From assembly GCA_023135025.1 (NCBI GenBank), contig JAGLTY010000015.1:1-14844 (forward strand): a DNA stretch of 14,844 bases, given 5' to 3'. The notes under the pieces are model-generated. The model did not search any database. It saw only the letters and a list, made by a program, of their open reading frames with translations, and was not told where the DNA came from. A program made the position numbers and the translations under genes. Shown one piece after another: positions 7,784-14,527 of this stretch. The DNA is from Bacteroidales bacterium (GTDB taxonomy: Bacteria > Bacteroidota > Bacteroidia > Bacteroidales > GCA-2748055). Every line of letters begins with the position of its first letter. Position 1 is the first letter of the stretch.

Positions 7784-8424
7784 AGCTTTAACCTTACATC
7801 GGCATTTGGAAGCCCGGTTTCATTAAGTGAGGTGAGGATCAATCCTGCATCACGGACCTCACACTCTTCACGGATCAGATGGTAGGCAGTGAGGCTGTTT
7901 TCCCGGTCCATATGACTGAAACATTCATCAGCCAACAGGAAGTTGAAGGGTTGACAGAGTGCGCGAATGATGGCCACCCGCTGCTGCTGTCCAAATGAGA
8001 GGATACCGGCTTTTCTCTGTAGAAAAGGATCAATTCCCAGCACCCGGGCCATCTCCATGATTCTTTCATTAGAATGGTAACCGGTCATTTCATTTTTTAG
8101 CCGGATATTTTCGAGGGCTGTCAGGTCATCAAACAGCTCAAGCCCCTGGAAGATAAAGGAGAGTTCGCTTTTCCTGATGGACGACCACTCTTTCAGGGTG
8201 AATGATACCAGTTCCCGGTCATCTATAGTGACAACTCCCTGGTAGTCGGTACGGATTCCATAGATCACCGAAAGAAGGCTTGTTTTTCCCCTTCCTGAGG
8301 GAGCCTCGACCAAATAATACTTTCCCTGTTCCAGCAATAGCGATTCTGCCTCCCATACTTCCGAGCCGGAGGTATCCTGCTCCAGCATTGGCAGGGGAAT
8401 CATCTTTTCAAACCGGATGGTCAT
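7780..8424 (-). CDS. ABC transporter ATP-binding protein, LolD/MacB-like, with altered switch motif
   Basis: 214-residue nucleotide-binding domain partnered with the permease it overlaps. Walker A is APSGRGKTS (41-49), the Q-loop glutamine is Gln93 in FIFQ, the signature is LSFGQQQR (142-149) rather than LSGGQ, Walker B is LLADE (163-167) with the catalytic Glu, and the D-loop is SHMD (170-173). Near residue 198, where most ABC ATPases have a THD switch histidine, this protein has LTSLNE and no His nearby. The protein is on the short side for LolD-like ATPases, missing part of the C-terminus and with a divergent N-terminal strand. It starts 24 bases after the DUF4836-like lipoprotein gene. 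The catalytic Glu and Walker A suggest it still binds and probably hydrolyses ATP. Confidence 0.88.
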   Translation of the reverse strand: MTIRFEKMIPLPMLEQDTSGSEVWEAESLLLEQGKYYLVEAPSGRGKTSLLSVIYGIRTDYQGVVTIDDRELVSFTLKEWSSIRKSELSFIFQGLELFDDLTALENIRLKNEMTGYHSNERIMEMARVLGIDPFLQRKAGILSFGQQQRVAIIRALCQPFNFLLADECFSHMDRENSLTAYHLIREECEVRDAGLILTSLNETGLPNADVRLKL

Positions 8425-8448
8425 GTATAGCGATTCAGGACAGGCACC

Positions 8449-9963
8449 CTATTCCGGAGTGTCAACCATTTTCATGATGGTATAGAGACTGTTCTCTGAC
8501 GGGTTATTGGTCTTCACCACAATCTTGTTTTTGTAGTTGCTGGCACATACACCCAGGTAATCAAATGGGTCCGTAAAACGTTCGATCCACTGCTGCCTCT
8601 GGGGATTCTGACCGAGTAATCCCTGCACCATGGCCGGGTATTGGGCCAGGTCGAGATTGACAAACATGCCAAGCGATCCATCTGCAAAATCACCAAACCT
8701 GGAGCTTGTCAGCGGTTTTTCATAGGTTCCTCCCTTAATAGCATCCTTATACCCTTTTGCATTGGTAATCACCAGTATATCGTTGATGATGCCACTGTAG
8801 ATTTCATTACCCTGCATGTTAATAATAAAGAAATCACCCTCCTCTTCGACCGGAGCCATCCCCTGGACCGTCTCCATCAGTTTTTCCTGCAAAGCCTTGC
8901 CATTCACCCCGATTCCAAGGAATATTTCCAGCGGAATCATGGCTTCTCCTTCAACACCGTTTATGGCAATGGTAAAATCGCCGGAAATGGCATCCAGCAG
9001 ATCCTTAATCTCCATTCCGGTGACCATTTCAACCTTTGTACTCATGGTGTCAAGTTCCGGGGGAGCGAATTTCTCTATCATCTGTTGTGCTTTCGCCAGG
9101 TCCATGGACCCCGCAACAGCCAGTAACAGGTTGCCTCCCGGAGCCAGGTTCAGCATATCCTGGTTGAGGGCGGGTTTCATTACAAGGAACTCCTCGATAT
9201 TTTTTTCTACCTCTTCGCTAAAGTGGGTCTCCCCGTTAATATTCATCTCTCCATTGGCAAAATCGATGTAGATCTGTGCATAATTATGGTAGAGGGCAAC
9301 CGGGAAATCAGGCATATCATTACCAACTATTTTCTCTACGATATCGAACATTTCATTGGAAGAGACCCAGATATTGAGGTCCTTCATCTTTCCAAGGAAA
9401 TCCTTGAAATCGACCAGGCTGGTAATGGCCTCCTCTTTGACCGGACTGAACATTTCATCGAGTGTTTCGGTAAAGTAGGATGTTTCAAATTCATCATGAT
9501 CGGGTGAGGCCAGTACAATCATCTGCTTGTTATTCCAGGCAATGATGCCTTGATTGTCCGGCTGTACCCAGGTGTACACCTCATTGGTCTGAAACTCTTC
9601 ACTGATACCCTCTTTGATTTTGGAGAGGGTAGTTTCGAATTTCTTCATATCTTTCATCCCGGCTACCACACCTATGATGGGCGCTTTCTCCTCCATTTTG
9701 ATGAAAACATAGGCATATTCATTCACCATTAGCCCTGTACTCAGTGGGTTATCAAGGATCTGACTCCAGATTTCATCTTTCACCTTCTCCTTGATGGAGG
9801 CAAAGGTGTTGATCTGACTTTTTGTGTGGATCTGCATGGGATGCAGCGAAACCACAGCAATGGCGTCATCTGGAATGCTGTGAACAAACTCGGGCGACTT
9901 TTTCGAACAGGAAGAAAAGGCCAGAGCGGCCACCCATACGAAGACTATGAATAATCTTTTCAT
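8449..9963 (-). CDS. DUF4836-like lipoprotein
   Basis: 504-residue exported protein of unknown function that looks like the Bacteroidota DUF4836 family (recalled similarity: an early PDDAIAVVSLHP block and repeated beta-strand units). A lipoprotein signal peptide is clear: MKRLF, a hydrophobic core, then FSSC with Cys19 as the lipid-bearing residue. The bases after the Cys code SKKS, without the acidic run that usually sends Bacteroidota lipoproteins to the cell surface, so a periplasm-facing location is more likely. The body is acidic and alternates short strands and helices (for example GDFTIAINGV and GDFFIINMQG), suggesting repeated alpha/beta units, and has no enzyme motif I can recognise. 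It is the first gene of an apparent operon with the ABC ATPase and permease. Gene limits are well supported. Confidence 0.8.
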   Translation of the reverse strand: MKRLFIVFVWVAALAFSSCSKKSPEFVHSIPDDAIAVVSLHPMQIHTKSQINTFASIKEKVKDEIWSQILDNPLSTGLMVNEYAYVFIKMEEKAPIIGVVAGMKDMKKFETTLSKIKEGISEEFQTNEVYTWVQPDNQGIIAWNNKQMIVLASPDHDEFETSYFTETLDEMFSPVKEEAITSLVDFKDFLGKMKDLNIWVSSNEMFDIVEKIVGNDMPDFPVALYHNYAQIYIDFANGEMNINGETHFSEEVEKNIEEFLVMKPALNQDMLNLAPGGNLLLAVAGSMDLAKAQQMIEKFAPPELDTMSTKVEMVTGMEIKDLLDAISGDFTIAINGVEGEAMIPLEIFLGIGVNGKALQEKLMETVQGMAPVEEEGDFFIINMQGNEIYSGIINDILVITNAKGYKDAIKGGTYEKPLTSSRFGDFADGSLGMFVNLDLAQYPAMVQGLLGQNPQRQQWIERFTDPFDYLGVCASNYKNKIVVKTNNPSENSLYTIMKMVDTPE

Positions 9964-10057
9964 GGAAATTCAATTTGATTTGTAAACAGGAATAAAGATA
10001 CAACATTAATGATACGGGCTTCATATCAGCAGGAAAAGAGTGGGCCGTTTTGTAAAC

Positions 10058-10081
10058 AAAAAAACCCCGGTATGTCCGGGG
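10058..10081 (-). terminator. Rho-independent terminator of the small beta-barrel gene
   Basis: On the minus strand CCCCGG (10081-10076), loop ACATA, and CCGGGG (10070-10065) form a perfect six-pair GC stem followed by seven T (10064-10058). It lies 40 bases past the stop of the beta-barrel gene. This is a textbook intrinsic terminator and the strongest in the window. Confidence 0.92.
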
Positions 10082-10121
10082 CATTGATGATAAGATCGTC
10101 TCTCTTTTGGAGGTGTGGAAT

Positions 10122-10568
10122 TTAAAAGTAGTAACGTATACCGATACCTCCTCCAAAATAGAAATCGGTACCGGGAAGCAGGCTTAACCCGGGTGCAATC
10201 TCTGCAAAGATTTCCAAAGGAGCCCCCTCAAACTGGTATGCAAGGCCTATGGGTACACGTATACCCAATCCCAGTTCAGAAGCAAAGTTAACAAAGGCAC
10301 CAATACCAAAATAGAGAAGAAGTTTGCCTTCGCTTACACTGATAAGATCGTAATTGTGAAACAGGAAGTCAGCATGCAGATGGAGAAATCCGGCACCGGC
10401 AAAGGACCATGCAACAGCCCCATCAATGGCGGTATTCTCACTGGTCCACACCTTTGCACTCAGTCCGGTAGGCTCTCCAAAAATGGCACCGAGACCAAAT
10501 CCACTGTCCTGTGCAAACAGGCCTAAAGAGAAGAGAGCAATAATAGAAACAAGAAATAGTTTTTTCAT
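10122..10568 (-). CDS. Small outer-membrane beta-barrel protein, function unknown
   Basis: 148-residue protein with a Sec signal peptide (MKKLFLVSIIALFSLGLFAQ, cleavage likely after residue 20). The rest alternates short strands and turns with many Gly and aromatic residues and ends in RYYF, the terminal Phe expected for outer-membrane barrels; about eight strands would fit. The opening GEPTGLSAKVW and later AIDGAVAWSF, LHADFLFH and APLEIFAEIAPGL recall a widespread family of short hypothetical outer-membrane proteins, possibly DUF3996, which I cannot confirm. An in-frame ATG 19 codons upstream (10625) would give a longer protein, but the signal peptide begins at 10568 and a TAATTTTG element lies between the two, so the shorter form is chosen. 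It is a single-gene unit with its own strong terminator. Confidence 0.85.
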   Translation of the reverse strand: MKKLFLVSIIALFSLGLFAQDSGFGLGAIFGEPTGLSAKVWTSENTAIDGAVAWSFAGAGFLHLHADFLFHNYDLISVSEGKLLLYFGIGAFVNFASELGLGIRVPIGLAYQFEGAPLEIFAEIAPGLSLLPGTDFYFGGGIGIRYYF

Positions 10569-10601
10569 AATATTTAGGTTGATCAGTTTAATATTGGAGG
10601 G

Positions 10602-10609
10602 CAAAATTA
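10602..10609 (-). promoter_or_regulatory. Bacteroidota -7 element of the beta-barrel gene
   Basis: TAATTTTG on the minus strand matches TAnnTTTG and lies 33 bases upstream of the chosen ATG. I do not see a matching TTTG at the usual 19-base spacing, so only the -7 part is supported. A transcript from here would not include the ATG at 10625. Confidence 0.55.
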
Positions 10610-10640
10610 GTAATAAACATTCCAAAATTCCTACTAAATA

Positions 10641-10655
10641 ACAGCAAAATGCTGT
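10641..10655 (-). terminator. Short hairpin after the RraA-family gene, weak terminator candidate
   Basis: ACAGCA (10641-10646) and TGCTGT (10650-10655) form a perfect six-pair stem with a three-base loop, 22 bases past the RraA-family stop. The following minus-strand sequence is TATTTAG, only moderately T-rich, so the terminator role is uncertain; a regulatory dyad is an alternative. Confidence 0.35.
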
Positions 10656-10677
10656 AATTGTTCTGCATGTATGCGTT

Positions 10678-11604
10678 TTACCAGGTCCTATCCTTCAGGT
10701 AGCCATCCAGATCAGCTTTTGACATGGGCAGCTCATCCGGATTGTTCTCCACCCATTCCAGAAAGGCTTTTTTGATTTCATCGGTCCACCGACCATCGAT
10801 CTCCCCTGGTGTATAGACTCCCTTCTTCAGCATTTCATGTCCGAATAGATCACGCAGCATGATAAATTCGGAACGTACCACAACCTCTTCGGCCAGGTGT
10901 GCAGGAATGAATAGGACGCCCGTCTGTTTGGCCAGAACTACATCGCCGGGAAACACCGTGGCCCTGCCGATCCGGATGGGGACATTGATACCCATCAGCA
11001 TACTCTCCATCAGATAGGAGGGATCGAATCCCCTCACAAATGCATTGAACCCTTCGATTTTGGAGAGTCCTTCCATATCGCGCGATCCCGCATCAAAAAC
11101 AACTCCGTTGCCCGAATTGGCAAAGATGGCATTGCCCAGGTTATCACCGATCAGTGTTCCATCCAGAACCTTCCCGAATCCATCGGCTACATATACATCG
11201 CCCTGCTGAAGTGCATCTATGGGCCAGGAGTTCATGGCTCCCACCCGGCCCTGTTCATGACCTTTTTCTGTGAAGCGATCCATCACCTCAGGCCTCTTTG
11301 GCATATACCGGGCGGTCAGCGCCCTTCCAACAACGGGCCGATCATCGTGAAGAATGACCCAGTTGCCTTCGAACTGGTTGTGGTATCCTTTGGAGCGAAG
11401 CACCCCCCACGCCTCTTCAATAGAGATCTTTTTTATTCTTTCAAGTATCTCAGCAGGTACTTTTGGCCGACCATCATCAAACCGCTCCCCACTCCATTCG
11501 CTGGTGTAATAGATCAATTCATCGGCGGTATTGAAGAATTGAGCGTTGGCATTCAGACAGATTACCAGGAGGATGGTTGTTGCAAGAATTAAGGACTTTT
11601 TCAT
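10678..11604 (-). CDS. Secreted RraA-family protein (4-hydroxy-4-methyl-2-oxoglutarate aldolase-like)
   Basis: 308-residue protein with a Sec signal peptide (MKKSLILATTILLVICLNANAQ, cleavage near 22) followed by an RraA/HMG-CHA aldolase-like fold. Key family elements are visible: GDNLGNA (153-159), GVVFDAGSRD (167-176) with the Arg175-Asp176 pair that in the aldolases binds substrate and metal, and GDVVLAKQTGVLFIP (220-234). Known members are cytosolic and of about 160-240 residues: either metal-dependent class II aldolases that release pyruvate, or RraA, the inhibitor of RNase E. The retained Arg-Asp pair and the export signal argue for an enzyme rather than an RNase regulator. Extra length comes from the signal, an N-terminal helical part and a C-terminal tail (about 255-308). 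It lies 65 bases downstream of the BASS carrier with no promoter seen between, so the two are probably co-transcribed. The substrate is unknown. Confidence 0.85.
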   Translation of the reverse strand: MKKSLILATTILLVICLNANAQFFNTADELIYYTSEWSGERFDDGRPKVPAEILERIKKISIEEAWGVLRSKGYHNQFEGNWVILHDDRPVVGRALTARYMPKRPEVMDRFTEKGHEQGRVGAMNSWPIDALQQGDVYVADGFGKVLDGTLIGDNLGNAIFANSGNGVVFDAGSRDMEGLSKIEGFNAFVRGFDPSYLMESMLMGINVPIRIGRATVFPGDVVLAKQTGVLFIPAHLAEEVVVRSEFIMLRDLFGHEMLKKGVYTPGEIDGRWTDEIKKAFLEWVENNPDELPMSKADLDGYLKDRTW

Positions 11605-11669
11605 AGTTCTATTATTAACAGGTTACTGGATTAATAAGTTAGCACGCTTATTGCGTTTGCGTTAGAGGG

Positions 11670-12965
11670 TCAGGAGGATTCGGGTACCGGGGTCTGATTT
11701 TCAGATTTGCGTCGCCACCAGGTGGCCAGGGAGCTTCCGGTGATATTCATCATGGGGCCGAATACTGCAGGAGCCAGGCCAATGGTGGCTACCCTCCCCA
11801 TCTGCAGCGCGATCCCCGAGGCGAGTCCACCATTCTGCATCCCCACTTCCAGGGCAATGGTACGGCAGGACTTCTCATCCATCCTGGCCAGTTTGCAGAT
11901 CCAGTAACCCAGGAAATAGCCGGCTGAATTGTGCAGCAGGCAGGCCAGGATCAGCAGAAAACCGATCTCCATCAGACTGTCGCGTCCGGCAGCTGTTATC
12001 ACCACAATAATCACCCCGATCCCGGCCATGGAGAGAAATGCCATCAGCTTATCAAGTGCAACTTTGTTACCGCCGGCCACTTTTTTAAAGAGTAGTGCAG
12101 CGACGATTGGAAGGAGAAGGAACCAGAGCGCATCCTTCCCGAACTGTATGAATGCTGCACCTGCTGCCAGGTCGGTGGTCTGCAAAAGGATCAGGTTCTT
12201 TCCTGCAATAATCAGAAGGTAAACCACCCCCTGGAGCATCCTGCTTTTAAGGTTCTCTTTGCCATAGGCCATGGCATTGAACATCAGTCCGCCCACTATT
12301 GGGAGGATCACAATATTGATAATGCTCAGCATCATGCCCCAGAAGTCAATGGGTACAAATTGTCCCGCCAGCAATTTCATAAGCGAAGGGGTGATCAGCG
12401 GTGCCAGCATGGTGGCCACTGCGGTCAGGGTGACCGACAATGCAAGGTTGGCTCTGGCAATAAAAGACATCACATTGGAAGCCAGTCCGCTGGGAGAGGA
12501 ACCTACCAGTATGATTCCGGCAGCCACTTCGGGAGGGAATCCAAAGGTGGTGGCAATGATAAACCCGATGATTGGCATAATGGTAAACTGACAAACAAGA
12601 CCCACCAGTACACCCTTTGGCATTTTTACCACCCCGGCAAAATCCCGGAAACTCATCTGTGATCCCATGCCGAACATGATGATCTGGAGCAGGGGTACAA
12701 TGGTTGCTTTCAATTCAAAATGGCCCCATTTGATAAAAAACCCGGGATAGAACATGGAGATGGTGACCGCAGCAAAGATCATGATGGTATAGGAAAATCC
12801 TTTGGAGATGGGATTTCCCCGCACGCCAAAGGCGAGGAGTACAAAAAACGCGATCAAAAGGGGTCCGGTGAAAATTTTGCTATGGGAGAGGATTGCCACC
12901 AGGAACAGTGCCAGGAAGAGGCCTGCCAGGCCCAGTAACAATTTGAAAAGATTTTTTTTCTTCAT
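11670..12965 (-). CDS. Bile acid:sodium symporter (BASS/SBF) family transporter, enlarged
   Basis: 431-residue inner-membrane carrier. The BASS core is recognised by GSSPSGLASNVMSFIARANLA near 155-175 (first cross-over region, with the neighbouring LTAVATMLAPLITP) and by LEVGMQNGGLASG near 372-384, where Glu373 and Gln377 match sodium-site residues of bacterial BASS structures. The family co-transports sodium with bile acids or other organic anions; bacterial and plastid members carry pyruvate, pantothenate or keto acids. Compared with the usual roughly 310-330 residues it has about 80 extra at the N-terminus (two to three helices) and an insertion near 240-310 with at least one more helix. 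The ATG is 40-64 bases from the divergent enolase-family gene. Given its neighbours I infer an organic-anion cargo such as a keto acid or sugar acid, not bile acid. Confidence 0.9.
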   Translation of the reverse strand: MKKKNLFKLLLGLAGLFLALFLVAILSHSKIFTGPLLIAFFVLLAFGVRGNPISKGFSYTIMIFAAVTISMFYPGFFIKWGHFELKATIVPLLQIIMFGMGSQMSFRDFAGVVKMPKGVLVGLVCQFTIMPIIGFIIATTFGFPPEVAAGIILVGSSPSGLASNVMSFIARANLALSVTLTAVATMLAPLITPSLMKLLAGQFVPIDFWGMMLSIINIVILPIVGGLMFNAMAYGKENLKSRMLQGVVYLLIIAGKNLILLQTTDLAAGAAFIQFGKDALWFLLLPIVAALLFKKVAGGNKVALDKLMAFLSMAGIGVIIVVITAAGRDSLMEIGFLLILACLLHNSAGYFLGYWICKLARMDEKSCRTIALEVGMQNGGLASGIALQMGRVATIGLAPAVFGPMMNITGSSLATWWRRKSENQTPVPESS

Positions 12966-13028
12966 AGAAGGACAGGGAAGATATGAAGTAATTTAATAAT
13001 TTGTATGGTTTTACTAACAGAACGTATT

Positions 13029-14402
13029 ATGGAATCGCACAAAAATCGCAGGTCGTTCCTGAAAAAGGCCGGATTGGGCGGATTGGGACTGGGAATGGTT
13101 ATGCATGCGTCCGCTGAGGAGCAGGTTGATTACCTTACCCAGAATGTCAGTCGCTATTCCGGACCCGCCGACCTGAAAATTTCGGATATGCGCATTGCGC
13201 AGGTGGGCAACGTACCCATTGTTAAGATCTATACCAACCAGGGGGTGCACGGACTGGGTGATGTTCGTGATGGGGCCGATAAGCGGTATGCCCTGATGCT
13301 GAAGAGCCGGATCCTGGGAGAGAATCCCTGCAACGTGGAACGGATTTTTAAGATCATCAAGCAATTTGGAGATCATGGACGACAGGGAGGTGGGGTCTCG
13401 GGTGTGGAGATGGCTCTGTGGGACCTGACCGGGAAGGTGTATAATGTGCCGCTCTATCAGCTGCTGGGTGGGAAATACCGCGATAGGGTACGGATCTATG
13501 TGGATACACCAACGGTAAATGACCCGGAGGAGTTCGCCAAAAGGATGAAGGGCCGCATTGACCAGGGTTTTACCATTATGAAAATGGATATAGGGATAGG
13601 TCTTATTAAGGAGATACCCGGTACACTTACCAATACGGAGCACTGGGATGCGATGCGTGGATGGGAACAGACCAAAGGTAGTTATGGGTTGACCATGCAC
13701 CCGTTTACCAGGGTCCAGATCACCGAAAAAGGGATCGACGAGATGGTGAAATACGTGGCGGCCATGCGTGAGCAGGTGGGATGGGAGGTGCCTGTGGCCA
13801 TTGATCACCTGGGACATATGGGACTGAACAGTATGATCAGGCTTGGAGAAGCATTTGAACCCTATAATATTGCATGGCTGGAGGACCTGATCCCCTGGCA
13901 GTATGCCGACCAGTGGAAGGAGATTTCACAGGCGATCAATGTTCCCACACTGACCGGTGAGGATATCTACCTGAAGGAGGGATTCAGAGAGCTGATCGAA
14001 AAGCGTGCGGTGGATATGGTGCACCCCGATCCGGTTTCGGCAGGAGGCTATCTGGAGACCAAGCGCATTGGAGATTTTGCCGAGGAGCACGGAATTGCCA
14101 TGGCCCTCCACCATGCCTCATCACCTGTCTCTTTTATGGGTTGTGTCCATACGGCAGCTGCCACTGAAAACTTCGTGGCCCTGGAGCACCACTCGGTCGA
14201 TAAACAATGGTGGGAGGATCTGGTGACCGGACTTGATAAACCCCTGGTAAAGGATGGTTACGTGACGGTTCCTGAGAAGCCCGGGGTGGGAGTGGAGCTG
14301 AATGAGGAGGTGGTAAAAGAGCACCTGAAAAATGGAGAGGAGCTGTTTGCTCCTACCGGGGAGTGGGACCAGCGGCGTTCCTGGGACCGGCAGTGGAGTT
14401 AA
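13029..14402 (+). CDS. Tat-exported enolase-superfamily protein (mannonate/galactonate dehydratase-like)
   Basis: 457-residue member of the mandelate racemase/muconate lactonizing group. I chose the ATG at 13029 because it starts right at a twin-arginine signal, NRRSFLKKAG (6-15) followed by a Gly-rich hydrophobic run; an ATG at 13005 would add eight residues. The N-terminal cap domain runs to about 130; the barrel includes ALWDLTGKV (129-137). Metal ligands appear as Asp259 (VAIDH), Glu285 (WLEDL) and Glu311 (TGEDIY), and the Asp334/His361-362 pair (HPDPVSAGG, LHHASSP) fits the general base dyad. The strand-2 KxK is KMD (185-187), and a roughly 40-residue insertion separates it from strand 3, as in ManD/RspA. 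Likely role: dehydration of a hexonate or 6-deoxyhexonate in the periplasm. The exact substrate is not readable. Confidence 0.88.
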   Translation: MESHKNRRSFLKKAGLGGLGLGMVMHASAEEQVDYLTQNVSRYSGPADLKISDMRIAQVGNVPIVKIYTNQGVHGLGDVRDGADKRYALMLKSRILGENPCNVERIFKIIKQFGDHGRQGGGVSGVEMALWDLTGKVYNVPLYQLLGGKYRDRVRIYVDTPTVNDPEEFAKRMKGRIDQGFTIMKMDIGIGLIKEIPGTLTNTEHWDAMRGWEQTKGSYGLTMHPFTRVQITEKGIDEMVKYVAAMREQVGWEVPVAIDHLGHMGLNSMIRLGEAFEPYNIAWLEDLIPWQYADQWKEISQAINVPTLTGEDIYLKEGFRELIEKRAVDMVHPDPVSAGGYLETKRIGDFAEEHGIAMALHHASSPVSFMGCVHTAAATENFVALEHHSVDKQWWEDLVTGLDKPLVKDGYVTVPEKPGVGVELNEEVVKEHLKNGEELFAPTGEWDQRRSWDRQWS

Positions 14403-14409
14403 CATATTT

Positions 14410-14467
14410 GAAGATCCTCGCCGCAAGCGACGAGAAATCTTCGATCCTTTTATTGTTTATTTTTTTG
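14410..14467 (+). terminator. Palindrome with T-rich tail after the enolase-family gene
   Basis: GAAGAT (14410-14415) pairs with ATCTTC (14437-14442), CTCG (14417-14420) with CGAG (14431-14434), and a short CG/CG top stem closes a CAAG loop. It starts 8 bases after the enolase-family stop and is followed by CCTTTTATTGTTTATTTTTTT, so it may act as a transcription terminator. It shares its core with the second palindrome at 14478. Confidence 0.5.
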
Positions 14468-14508
14468 CGCTCGCTAACCCCGCCGCAAGCAGCGGGGAAT
14501 GTGCTCGC
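14410..14508 (+). repeat. Pair of related intergenic palindromes sharing CGCCGCAAGC
   Basis: Two hairpins lie in the 125-base gap before the rhamnosidase gene. Both contain the identical 10-mer CGCCGCAAGC (14419-14428 and 14481-14490) at the same place, with a C-A mismatch and a CAAG loop in each. The second has CCCCGC (14478-14483) pairing with GCGGGG (14492-14497) and is flanked by direct copies of GCTCGC (14469-14474 and 14503-14508). Local base composition is more GC-rich than the surrounding gap. This looks like a REP-like or other dispersed palindromic element rather than ordinary spacer. Confidence 0.6.
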
Positions 14509-14527
14509 AGGATTCAACTGATATAAT

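Noticed and set aside
9866..10156. Minus-strand 96-codon frame between the barrel gene and the lipoprotein gene
   Set aside because: It spans the strong intrinsic terminator at 10058-10081 and overlaps both neighbouring genes in other frames.
10569..10625. Upstream ATG extending the beta-barrel protein by 19 residues
   Set aside because: The extension precedes a normal signal peptide start and begins upstream of a TAnnTTTG promoter element.
10678..11604. Calling the RraA-family protein an RNase E inhibitor
   Set aside because: The signal peptide places it outside the cytoplasm and the aldolase Arg-Asp pair is kept, so that role is unlikely.
11670..12965. Reading the BASS carrier as a bile-acid transporter
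   Set aside because: The family name is historical; neighbours are sugar-acid and glycan genes and nothing points to bile acids.
12966..13028. Bacteroidota promoter between the BASS and enolase-family genes
   Set aside because: TAATAATTTG is close to TAnnTTTG but the spacing is wrong, and no TTTG partner is at the right distance on either strand, so I did not list a promoter.
13014..13817. Minus-strand open frame of 267 codons opposite the enolase-family gene
   Set aside because: Antisense to a strong coding sequence with clear motifs; the translation has no domain or signal I recognise.
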